A stretch of 64,000 nt of DNA from S5-327 sp965116015. Its GTDB lineage: Bacteria; Chloroflexota; Dehalococcoidia; Lucifugimonadales; Australimonadaceae. The notes beneath the pieces are model-generated. The model ran no database searches, was not told the origin of the DNA, and saw nothing but the letters and a program-made list of their open reading frames with translations. Within the stretch, counting starts at the first letter, position 1. The number at the start of each line of letters is the position of its first letter. This document shows positions 45,447-52,785 of this stretch, piece by piece. Made by a program: the position numbers and the translations under genes. Location of the stretch: assembly GCA_965116015.1 (NCBI GenBank), contig OZ220477.1, positions 1,364,001 to 1,428,000 of the forward strand, read 5' to 3'.

Positions 45447-46172
45447 ATGATAGACCCTGTCGCAGCGCTCGGCCTGGGAGCCGCCGCGTTCCTCGCGGCA
45501 GTCATTGGCGGGCTAGCGGGACTCGGTTCGGCAATTATCATGATCCCCGTGCTGACGTTCGCCGTGGGCATCCGCGACGCTGTGCCGATCGTGACACTGG
45601 CGGTGATGATGCAAACGTGGTCTCGCGTGTGGGTGAATCGCGCAGTGGTCGATTGGAGCGTCGTGCGATGGTTCACGCTCGGAGCGCTGCCGATGGCGGC
45701 GCTGGGCGGAATCGCGTTCGCGAGTGCCCCCGCCGGACTCCTGCAAAAGGCGCTCGCCATCTTTCTGCTGCTCGTAGTAGCGCACCGCCACTCGCCTTTT
45801 GCGCAGCAGGGTCCGATTCCGACGCGGGCATTCGCGGGAGTAGGCGCAGGACAGGGATTCCTGTCGGCAATCTTCGGGGGCGCGGGACCGTTCGGCGCCT
45901 CGTTCTTCCTGACGTACGGACTGCGGCGAGGAGCGTTCGTCGGCACGATGGCGTCCGGGATGACAATCATCAATCTGGTGAAGGTAAGCGTCTACGGCAC
46001 GTACTCGCTCCTCGACAGAGACGGCCTCATCCTTGCGCTGACTCTTGGAGTCGTCATGATTGCAGGAGCCTACGCGGGCGGCGTCATGGTGAGTCGCGTG
46101 TCCGATAAGGCGTTCGTCATCATCGTCGAGGCGGTGATGGTTGCAGCGGCGCTTTCGTTGCTCGTGCGCTGA
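45447..46172 (+). CDS. TSUP (TauE/SafE) family permease
   Basis: 241 residues from ATG 45447 (MIDPVAALGLGAAAFLAAVI); an upstream in-frame start would add a non-hydrophobic leader. Family marks are GGLAGLGSAIIMIPVLTF in the first half and the repeated version GQGFLSAIFGGAGPFGASFF in the second, with about eight hydrophobic segments. TSUP proteins export or import small anions such as sulfite, sulfoacetate or sulfonates. No neighbour indicates the substrate. Confidence 0.85.
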   Translation: MIDPVAALGLGAAAFLAAVIGGLAGLGSAIIMIPVLTFAVGIRDAVPIVTLAVMMQTWSRVWVNRAVVDWSVVRWFTLGALPMAALGGIAFASAPAGLLQKALAIFLLLVVAHRHSPFAQQGPIPTRAFAGVGAGQGFLSAIFGGAGPFGASFFLTYGLRRGAFVGTMASGMTIINLVKVSVYGTYSLLDRDGLILALTLGVVMIAGAYAGGVMVSRVSDKAFVIIVEAVMVAAALSLLVR

Positions 46173-46265
46173 GGGGAGGGGCCGCGTTGCGCAAGGAGGT
46201 TCTGCGAGCCATGACAATGTCTGCCGCAGGGGTGGTTGACTTGAGATGCAAGGATGCGCAGGGGG

Positions 46266-46274
46266 TGGTATACT
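46266..46274 (+). promoter_or_regulatory. Extended -10 before the RRM gene
   Basis: TGGTATACT, a TGn extension joined to TATACT (five of six matches). It lies about 112 bases upstream of the RRM protein start. No matching -35 was seen, as is common for extended -10 promoters. Confidence 0.45.
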
Positions 46275-46386
46275 TGTGCCGATTCCCCAGAGCTTGAGTG
46301 GCAGCCGGATGCTCCTCATCGTCCGACACGCATGCGGTAGAGGCTCCGTCGAGTTGTTTGGGTATCTAGCAGGAGGAGCGCCGTAA

Positions 46387-46650
46387 ATGCGGATATACGT
46401 AGGAAATCTCAGTTTCAGCACAGACGACGAAGAGCTCCGGAGCGCGTTCGCTCGCTTCGGAGAGGTCAAGGAAGCCCGCGTTGTGATTGACCGCTACAAC
46501 CAGCGGTCACGCGGGTTCGGTTTCGTCGAGATGGAAAACCCCGCGGAGGCGCAGAGCGCCATTGCAGGGATGAATGGCTCCGATCTCTCGGGGCGCACTC
46601 TCAACGTCAACGAGGCCCGGCCTCGCGAAGACCGCGGAGGGTACCGCTAG
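46387..46650 (+). CDS. RRM-type RNA-binding protein
   Basis: 87 residues with AGGAGGAG upstream. A single RNA-recognition motif: RNP2 is IYVGNLSF at residue 3 and RNP1 is RGFGFVEM near residue 41; the tail is basic (EARPREDRGGYR). In bacteria these small RRM proteins are often cold-inducible and bind U-rich RNA. A perfect hairpin overlaps the stop codon and a second, terminator-like hairpin follows, so the message probably carries strong 3' structure. Confidence 0.93.
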   Translation: MRIYVGNLSFSTDDEELRSAFARFGEVKEARVVIDRYNQRSRGFGFVEMENPAEAQSAIAGMNGSDLSGRTLNVNEARPREDRGGYR

Positions 46651-46667
46651 AGGGTCTAGCGGTACCC
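46639..46667 (+). repeat. Perfect 13-bp inverted repeat over the RRM stop codon
   Basis: Arms 46639-46651 and 46655-46667 are exact reverse complements with only GGG between. The last codons and the TAG stop lie in the left arm. In RNA this would be a very stable hairpin, possibly an autoregulatory binding site or mRNA stabiliser. Confidence 0.85.
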
Positions 46668-46679
46668 AGCAACATTCAG

Positions 46680-46709
46680 AGGCCCCCGATGTCGGCGGGG
46701 GCCTTTCTT
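46680..46709 (+). terminator. Rho-independent terminator of the RRM gene
   Basis: AGGCCCCC (46680-46687) pairs with GGGGGCCT (46697-46704), and TTTCTT follows. It is 29 bases past the stop. Confidence 0.85.
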
Positions 46710-47189
46710 GTGTCCAGTGGCTTGTCGCATCTCGCGCATTCTTCCGCACTCCCTCCCCCGCTCGGTCATCTCTGCGCGTCACTCCGTCGTTTCCCTTGGC
46801 CTCTCAAACGGCATTCCCCTGCCCTGTCTGCTCTTGGTCATTCCCCTTGCAAGTGGGAATCTCGCGTGGACTCACCCTCGCGCCAGGGAGCGACGACGGC
46901 TAGGGCGCGGACAGATCGCAACGGCTGCGAGGTTCCCGCTCTCGCGGGAACGCTGCCCTGCTCGGCTTGGCGAGGAATGGCGGGGTGGTGAAGCGCCTTG
47001 CGTGGAGTCCTCGGGAGGAGCGGGGGGGGGGAGCTCCCCCCGAGGACTTGGGGGCTAGCCCGGGCTAGCTAGGTCAGGCCAGGGGCTGCGGCGAGCCTTG
47101 CCTAAGGCTGGGAGGGCCGCCCCTATCGCAGGAGCGCTGGCTCCGCGAACGCCCCCTGACAAGGGCGCGCCCTTCGTTCTTCGCCAGGC
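46710..47189. other. 480-bp stretch without a gene; contains a palindrome
   Basis: Open frames here have no ribosome binding site or recognisable sequence, and I see no gene. The stretch contains a G10 run (47022-47031) inside an imperfect palindrome whose outer 9-bp arms are 47007-47015 and 47039-47047. This probably terminates or marks the 3' side of the surface-protein gene that ends at 47190. Confidence 0.6.
47007..47047. repeat. Palindromic element downstream of surface protein A
   Basis: Outer arms GTCCTCGGG and CCCGAGGAC are perfect, with GGAG/CTCC further in and a G-rich loop. A related element occurs at 52684-52717 in the same position after surface protein B, followed in both by ACTTG and then a TAGC/GGCTAG segment. 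Most simply a conserved terminator of this gene pair. Confidence 0.6.
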
Positions 47190-50100
47190 TTACTGGTGCT
47201 GACGGTAGACGTAGTAGCCGCCAGCAGCAGCCAAGACCACCAGCAGAACGATCAGCGCCACCAGCAGTCCCCCTGGGAATCCGCCTGCGTCGTCCTCCGG
47301 CATCAGCGTTGGCGTTGGGGTGGGAGCCAGTCTGGGAGTCGGCGACGGCGTTGCCGTCGGCATCGGCGTAGCGGTAGCCGTCGCCGCTGGCATCGGCGTA
47401 GCGGTAGGCGGGATCGGCGTGGGTGTCGCCGTCGGCGCCGGGGACGGCGTAGGCGTAGCTGTCGCCGTAGCCGTCGGCATCGGGGTTGGAGTGGGCATCA
47501 CCGTCGGCATCGGGGTTGGAGTGGGCATCACCGTCGGCATCGGGGTTGGGGTGGGCATCACCGTCGGCGCCGGGGTTGGAGTGGGCATCACCGTCGGCAT
47601 TGGGGCTGGGGTGGGCATAGCCGTCGGCATTGGAGTTGGGGTGGGCGTAGCCGTCGGCATTGGAGTTGGGGTGGGCGTAGCCGTCGGCATTGGGGCTGGG
47701 GTGGGCATAGCCGTGGGGGTCGGAGTTGGAGAGGGCGTAGCCGTCGGAGTTGGCGTGGGCGTAGCCATGCGCGTGACCGCGCCACCACTGACCCCGACAC
47801 TGCCATCGGGAATTGGCGTGGCTGTCGGAGTTGGCGTGGGAGTTGGCGTGGGAGTTGGCGTGGGAGTTGGGGTCGGAGTCGGCGCCAGCGGGGTGGCCGT
47901 CGCCGGCATCGAAGCGAAGCTAACCCTTCCGCTGGCGTTCACCGCGCGGACCTGGAAGGTGTACGCGGTTCCGGCAGTCAACATTGCGATCATATGGCTA
48001 GTGGTGTCTGCGTCGGAGCCGGAGATGTCCATCCAGTCGCCATAGCTTCCGGTCGTCTTCTGCCGGTACTGCCACTTGGCTACGTTGTCGTCGTTCAGAG
48101 CGTCCCAAGCGAGCGTCACTTGGAAAGATCCCTGCGCCATAGCGGAGAAGTTGGCAGGCTTGCCGGGAACATCCCCCGGTACCTGGATCCCGACCGAGTA
48201 GCAAAATTCCCGTAAGTCGCCAGTCGCAGGATCATCGTCGTTCAAGCAGATGTCCACCCAGCCGGGATGCCCTCTCTTGCCGAAGGTGGTCTCGATGGCG
48301 ATGATATCTCCGTGCTCGATGGGGTTAGCGGTAGTGCCAGTCCACAGGTTGTTGTCCGCTCCCCCATCGGAGTTGTCCGTGTACACGTGCCTGGCGTAGC
48401 CGCCATTCCCGTCTGGGCGGTAGCGGTACACGTTGTAGTTCTCCGGCACAGGCTCGGCGACCAGGCCGTCGCTAAAGGTCACTTCTGTAACCTTCAGGTT
48501 TGAAGCCTCCGCCGGGCTGAAGAAGAACGTGGCTGTCGACGCGCTGCCCGGTAGCGTGGTCGCCGCACTGGCCGGCAGCGTGATGTAAGGGCGCATTCCC
48601 TCGTCGCCAGCCATCTCATCGAACCAGCGGAAGAGTTCATTCGCGCTTCCATCTGCGCCGGGATCGCCGGTTGGGGGACCATCCTCAGCGCTTGTGGCCT
48701 CGCCGGCCTTGGCCGACAGGAAGTCCAGCTTCGCCGACTCGATGAACGTGTTGTTGTAGGCGTTGCGCAAAAGCGCGCCATTCCCGTCGTCGGTTACTTC
48801 AATAGACAGGACGTCGAGCACCCTATCGGCTAGAACCCCTCCAGCGATGGGAAACTCAAAGCCCACGATGTCCGAGTGCAGGATAGGCTCCGCGTCGGTG
48901 CCGGTCCATCTGTTGTCGTCCGACCCTTTATCGTTATTGTCTGTGTACTCGTGCCTGGTGTAGCCGCCGCTCCCGTCGGGACGGTAACGGTACAATTTGT
49001 ACGTGGAGATGCCTAACCCCGAATGCCCCACGAGGTCGATGCGCGAGCCTTCCGCCCCGCTGAAGTAGAAGGCGACGTTCGACGCGCTGGCCGTCGGCAA
49101 ATGCCGGTGGCCTTGTTCGCCTCCAGCTTCATTGAACCAGTTGACCAGCTCGTTCGTGCTGCCCTCCGCCCCGGGGTCGCCGGTCGCCGGCGCGTCCAGG
49201 GCTGTCCCCGCGTTGGCCGACAGGAAGTCCAGCTGCGCCTGGGCGCCCAGCGGTCCCTCCTCAGCCTGGAGAGCTACGATGTAAGTCTTACTGTCGAGCA
49301 AACCGCCGTTCTCGAGCGTTAGCTCGAGAAAGAGCGGCAGATTGTTGGGGATCACTATTTTCTCCAGCCCAAACTCGAAGCCGATGATGTCGCCGTGAAG
49401 GATTTCCTCGTCGTCGGTGCCAGTCCACCTGTTGCCGTCCGACCCTACATCAGTACTATCCGTATACTCGTGCCTGTCGTAGCCGCCGTTCCCGTTGGGG
49501 CGGTAGCGGTACACCGTGGAGTCTACGTCGGACGTGAAGAAAACGGCGCGGGAGTCTACTTTGTTCACCACGACGTTTGTGATCTTCGAATCTTCCGGGG
49601 CGCTGAAGAAGAAGGTGGCCATCTCCGAGTCGGCCGGCACGATGATGTAGGAGTTCTTGCCGGAGTCCGCTATGCCCGCCGCCGCGTCGATGCGCCGGAA
49701 TAGCTCGTTCGCGCTCCCCTCCATCCGGGGGGCGCCCGTGACAGGAGCCTCCCCGGCTTCGCCTATCTTGCCTGACAGGAAGTCCAGCTGCGTCTCGAAC
49801 GATTCGAGGATCGTTATGGTGTACGTTTGCTCAGTGTAGATTGCGCTGTCGGCGCTGTCGGCGTCGGAGACAGTGATCTTCAGGTCCAGCGGCAGCGATT
49901 CACGTATCGTTGCCCCGGACGCGCTCGCTTTGTCCAGCTCTATCTGGTAGGCCAATGCGCCTTGCGATGTTGTCGTGCGGCTCAGCGCGCTATCCGCGGT
50001 AAGTTCTACGAGCGGGTCCGCGAACTCGTTGTAGAGCGTCAGTCCCGCGTAGCTATCGCCAGCCGCGCCGAGCATAAGCCCTGAGAGCGCGCTCACGGTT

Positions 50101-52463
50101 CCCTTGATCTTCGCGCCGCTGACCGGCCTGATGGCGATCGTGAGATGCGTTTCGTCGCTCGGAGCGAGCAACCGGTAGACCTTGTCGCGTTTGTTTGCGG
50201 AGTTTGAGAGGCCGCGCGAGTTCACGCTCGTAGAGCCTGAGAATCCGTTCTCGAGGACGTTGGTGTTCGTGTCGCCGGCGGCGACCACAGGCGCAGTATC
50301 GCCAGTTTCGCCGTGGAGGGCCGCCAGCACATCCAGGTTCGCAGGAGAATTCGTAGTTGTGGGCGCCTCGGCGGCGGCTCCTCTGCCGCGCGGGTTCACC
50401 GCGCGGAGCTGGAAGGTGTACTCCGCGCCATTAGGCAAGCCCGTAACGTCGTAGCTCGTGGTGTCTTTGTGGGACCCGGGAATAGCCATCCACCTTGAGT
50501 AGCCGTCCTCGGGGAAGTGGTCGTCGCCAAAGATCATATAGCCGTCTTCGGCGCCGCTCTTCCTCCGGTACTCCCAGCCGGTAATCGATTCGTGGCCAGG
50601 ATCGTCCCAAGAGAGTGTAACCTTGCCTGTGGTGTCTTCGGACGTGACCGCGCTGAAGTTCATCGGCATTGCGGGATTCTGATCCGGCAGATTGAAGCAG
50701 CTGCTCGCCAAGGTTATCGTGTACGTCCTGTCCAGCTTCGCATCGTTCACTGCGACTATCTCAATGTCCACCGGCAGCGTGCGTTCCGTATGGAACCAAG
50801 GAGCACCGGTGTTTATTGCCGGAAATCTGATTTGCACAGCGATAATGTCGGTGTGCATAAAGGGAGCGGCGCTGGCTCCATCCCAAAGTTCGGCGCCGAC
50901 GTTCTGGGGAACAGAGACATAGTCAGCGCCATACTCCTCAAGCGGGAGCGACTCGACGGCTGCGCTGCCGCCGCGGTAGTAGAAGACTCTGATATTCCCT
51001 GGCCATTTCCGGGATGACGTGTCAAATCTGCGCAGGCCATAGAAAACTTCCCTCCGGTCGTCGTACCAACCGGTCACAACGTCAGGCTCATTGAGCGGAA
51101 GTCTGATGTCCGCTTTCGCGCCTTCCCCGCCCCAGCTGTAGGCGAGCGTGAACACATCCGTGTCGTCCGGCAGTTCCAGGCACGCGTTCCTGCCGGGGTC
51201 GGCCTTCTCAGGGGTCGCCTCTCTTGCGTCGAACCACTCGACCAGATCGTTCGTGTCTCCCGCCTCGTCGTCGGCATCGCCGGTCGGCGGCGCCGCCGTC
51301 GGCGCTGTTCCGACCGCCGCTGTCAGGAAGTCGAGCGACGCCTTATCCGTAGTCGGGGCCCTGCTCACGACATCGGACTCCGGTCCATCTCCGTATGCGG
51401 GATTCTCGTCTTTGTCATTCACCGCGCGGAGCTGGAAGCGGTAGGTCGTGCCGTTCGTCAGCCCCGTGATCTTGTGGCTCGTCGTGTCCGCGTCTGAGTC
51501 GGGGATGTCGGTCCAATCCTCCGTTCCGCCCCGATTCCATCTATTGGCTTCATTGGAGTACCGCACCTGGTACTTCTGGATCGAGTCGTCGAACGGGTTC
51601 TTCCAGCGGAGGGTAACCTCTCTATCCCCTGCTTTGACGGTGAAATCTTGCGGCTTCCCTGGCGGCGCAGGCTCGCGAGGGCAGTCCCGCGACAGCGTTA
51701 TCGTGTACGTCGTGTCCGTCTTACCGGAGGCCTTCGCCACAATCGTCACATCCACGGGAAATGCGGTCTTAGCGCTGAGCTGCACTTCGAGGACATCCTC
51801 GTGTGTGACAGGGATGTTCGCATCCCCGTCCCAGAAGTCGAGCGTGCTGGGAGCCGGACCGAAATTCCTCGTTCGAGGCAGGTCAATGATGTCCCTGCGG
51901 AAAGCGCCACTGGTCTGAGCGCGGTAGCGGCTCTGTTGAATCTCGGCTTGTCCTATAAAATAGTCGATATCATTGTCGTACCAGGCGCTCGCCGGGAGAT
52001 TTACAACGGCTTTTGTCCCATCGGCACCCCAGCTAAAGGCAAGAAAAGCGTGCGTCTGCCCCTTCCCCACTTCCAGGCACCTGGAGGCGGGGGAATCGTC
52101 GGTTTTGACCGGATCGCTTGAGTCCCTTGCGTCGAACCATCCAACCAAGCTGTTCGTGTCGCCGCTCAGGTCGTCCGGGTCGCCCATCGGCGGGGTGTCC
52201 GAAGTAGTAGGGGCCGCGCCTGCCCTTCCCGTCAGGAAGTCGAGGGTCGCCGCTGTCGCCGTCCCTGTGGGCGTAGCCGCGGCTGTCGCTGTAGGCGTGG
52301 GAGTGTCCGTAGCCGCCTGGTTCGATAGCTGGTCGGCGACGGATGCGTCGGCGCGGTTAGCGGAGAAGACGAACATCGCGGCGAGCGCGGCAAGCAGCGT
52401 CGCAGCGAGCAGCGTGACAGCTGATGCTCGGTTTTCCGTGTAGTAGCGGGCGAGTGACTTCAT
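47190..52463 (-). CDS. Surface protein A: repeated LDFL modules, FN3 domains, Thr-Pro stalk, C-terminal anchor
   Basis: 1757 residues from ATG 52463 (MKSLARYYTENRASAVTLLA). A signal/anchor helix lies at about 17-38. The ectodomain alternates a ~130-180-residue module opening with LDFL and containing TNELxxWFD (about six copies) with three FN3 domains (GKPQDFTVKAGDREVTLRW, TTYRFQLRAVND). A 250-residue Thr/Pro/Met-rich stalk follows, partly encoded by a 30-bp minisatellite, then a hydrophobic helix (LLVALIVLLVVLAAAGGYYV) and a short basic tail. Likely a membrane-anchored adhesin. Closely related in its ends and first domains to surface protein B. Its promoter carries a G15 spacer. The frame is also open upstream through the tract, but without a credible start. 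Confidence 0.88.
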   Translation of the reverse strand: MKSLARYYTENRASAVTLLAATLLAALAAMFVFSANRADASVADQLSNQAATDTPTPTATAAATPTGTATAATLDFLTGRAGAAPTTSDTPPMGDPDDLSGDTNSLVGWFDARDSSDPVKTDDSPASRCLEVGKGQTHAFLAFSWGADGTKAVVNLPASAWYDNDIDYFIGQAEIQQSRYRAQTSGAFRRDIIDLPRTRNFGPAPSTLDFWDGDANIPVTHEDVLEVQLSAKTAFPVDVTIVAKASGKTDTTYTITLSRDCPREPAPPGKPQDFTVKAGDREVTLRWKNPFDDSIQKYQVRYSNEANRWNRGGTEDWTDIPDSDADTTSHKITGLTNGTTYRFQLRAVNDKDENPAYGDGPESDVVSRAPTTDKASLDFLTAAVGTAPTAAPPTGDADDEAGDTNDLVEWFDAREATPEKADPGRNACLELPDDTDVFTLAYSWGGEGAKADIRLPLNEPDVVTGWYDDRREVFYGLRRFDTSSRKWPGNIRVFYYRGGSAAVESLPLEEYGADYVSVPQNVGAELWDGASAAPFMHTDIIAVQIRFPAINTGAPWFHTERTLPVDIEIVAVNDAKLDRTYTITLASSCFNLPDQNPAMPMNFSAVTSEDTTGKVTLSWDDPGHESITGWEYRRKSGAEDGYMIFGDDHFPEDGYSRWMAIPGSHKDTTSYDVTGLPNGAEYTFQLRAVNPRGRGAAAEAPTTTNSPANLDVLAALHGETGDTAPVVAAGDTNTNVLENGFSGSTSVNSRGLSNSANKRDKVYRLLAPSDETHLTIAIRPVSGAKIKGTVSALSGLMLGAAGDSYAGLTLYNEFADPLVELTADSALSRTTTSQGALAYQIELDKASASGATIRESLPLDLKITVSDADSADSAIYTEQTYTITILESFETQLDFLSGKIGEAGEAPVTGAPRMEGSANELFRRIDAAAGIADSGKNSYIIVPADSEMATFFFSAPEDSKITNVVVNKVDSRAVFFTSDVDSTVYRYRPNGNGGYDRHEYTDSTDVGSDGNRWTGTDDEEILHGDIIGFEFGLEKIVIPNNLPLFLELTLENGGLLDSKTYIVALQAEEGPLGAQAQLDFLSANAGTALDAPATGDPGAEGSTNELVNWFNEAGGEQGHRHLPTASASNVAFYFSGAEGSRIDLVGHSGLGISTYKLYRYRPDGSGGYTRHEYTDNNDKGSDDNRWTGTDAEPILHSDIVGFEFPIAGGVLADRVLDVLSIEVTDDGNGALLRNAYNNTFIESAKLDFLSAKAGEATSAEDGPPTGDPGADGSANELFRWFDEMAGDEGMRPYITLPASAATTLPGSASTATFFFSPAEASNLKVTEVTFSDGLVAEPVPENYNVYRYRPDGNGGYARHVYTDNSDGGADNNLWTGTTANPIEHGDIIAIETTFGKRGHPGWVDICLNDDDPATGDLREFCYSVGIQVPGDVPGKPANFSAMAQGSFQVTLAWDALNDDNVAKWQYRQKTTGSYGDWMDISGSDADTTSHMIAMLTAGTAYTFQVRAVNASGRVSFASMPATATPLAPTPTPTPTPTPTPTPTPTPTATPIPDGSVGVSGGAVTRMATPTPTPTATPSPTPTPTAMPTPAPMPTATPTPTPMPTATPTPTPMPTAMPTPAPMPTVMPTPTPAPTVMPTPTPMPTVMPTPTPMPTVMPTPTPMPTATATATPTPSPAPTATPTPIPPTATPMPAATATATPMPTATPSPTPRLAPTPTPTLMPEDDAGGFPGGLLVALIVLLVVLAAAGGYYVYRQHQ
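47471..47710 (-). repeat. 30-bp minisatellite coding the Thr-Pro stalk
   Basis: Eight consecutive units of about 30 bp, each coding a variant of the decapeptide TPMPTVMPTP. The first copies are nearly identical. Unit number could vary without changing frame and would alter stalk length. Confidence 0.85.
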
Positions 52464-52575
52464 GGCTGCGTCCCCCGGGCACAGGCCCCGCTTGTTACCG
52501 GTTGACCCGCCCGTGCGTGATTCCTGCCTCATAGGGCTGCCCGATTGGGGCCAATCCTTAGGGGCAGTTGCAAGC

Positions 52576-52603
52576 AATTTACCCCCCCCCCCCCCCTTGT
52601 CAA
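52576..52603 (-). promoter_or_regulatory. Surface protein A promoter with a G15 tract as spacer
   Basis: On the minus strand: TTGACA (52603-52598), A, fifteen G (52596-52582), then TAAATT (52581-52576). The spacer is 16 bases, near the optimum. The start codon is 112 bases further on. Tract slippage would change the -35/-10 spacing and so promoter strength. Sequence just upstream of the -35 (CCAAATTCCC...CCCTC) is conserved with the surface protein B promoter. Confidence 0.75.
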
Positions 52604-52683
52604 GAGGGGACGGCAGGGAATTTGGAGGCGATTCTGGGGACAGCACGGCTCGCAGATGGGGGCTGAATCGCCCTATACAGAGC

Positions 52684-52717
52684 CCCTGGGAGGAGCCTGG
52701 GGAACTCCTTCCCAGGG
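52684..52717. repeat. Palindromic element downstream of surface protein B
   Basis: CCCTGGG (52684-52690) pairs with CCCAGGG (52711-52717), with GGAG/CTCC inside. Related in sequence and position to the element at 47007-47047. Confidence 0.55.
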
Positions 52718-52785
52718 ACTTGTCGCCTTAGCCTCGGCAGGCTAGGCCGGGCAAAACGCCTCGGTGATGGCTGGAAACCGTCGAC

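Noticed and set aside
45513..46469. 318-codon open frame on the minus strand
   Set aside because: Antisense to the TSUP permease; rich in Arg/His/Glu with no recognisable fold.
47022..47031. G10 run downstream of surface protein A as a fourth switch
   Set aside because: It lies inside a palindrome after the stop codon, with no promoter or coding sequence that its length would affect.
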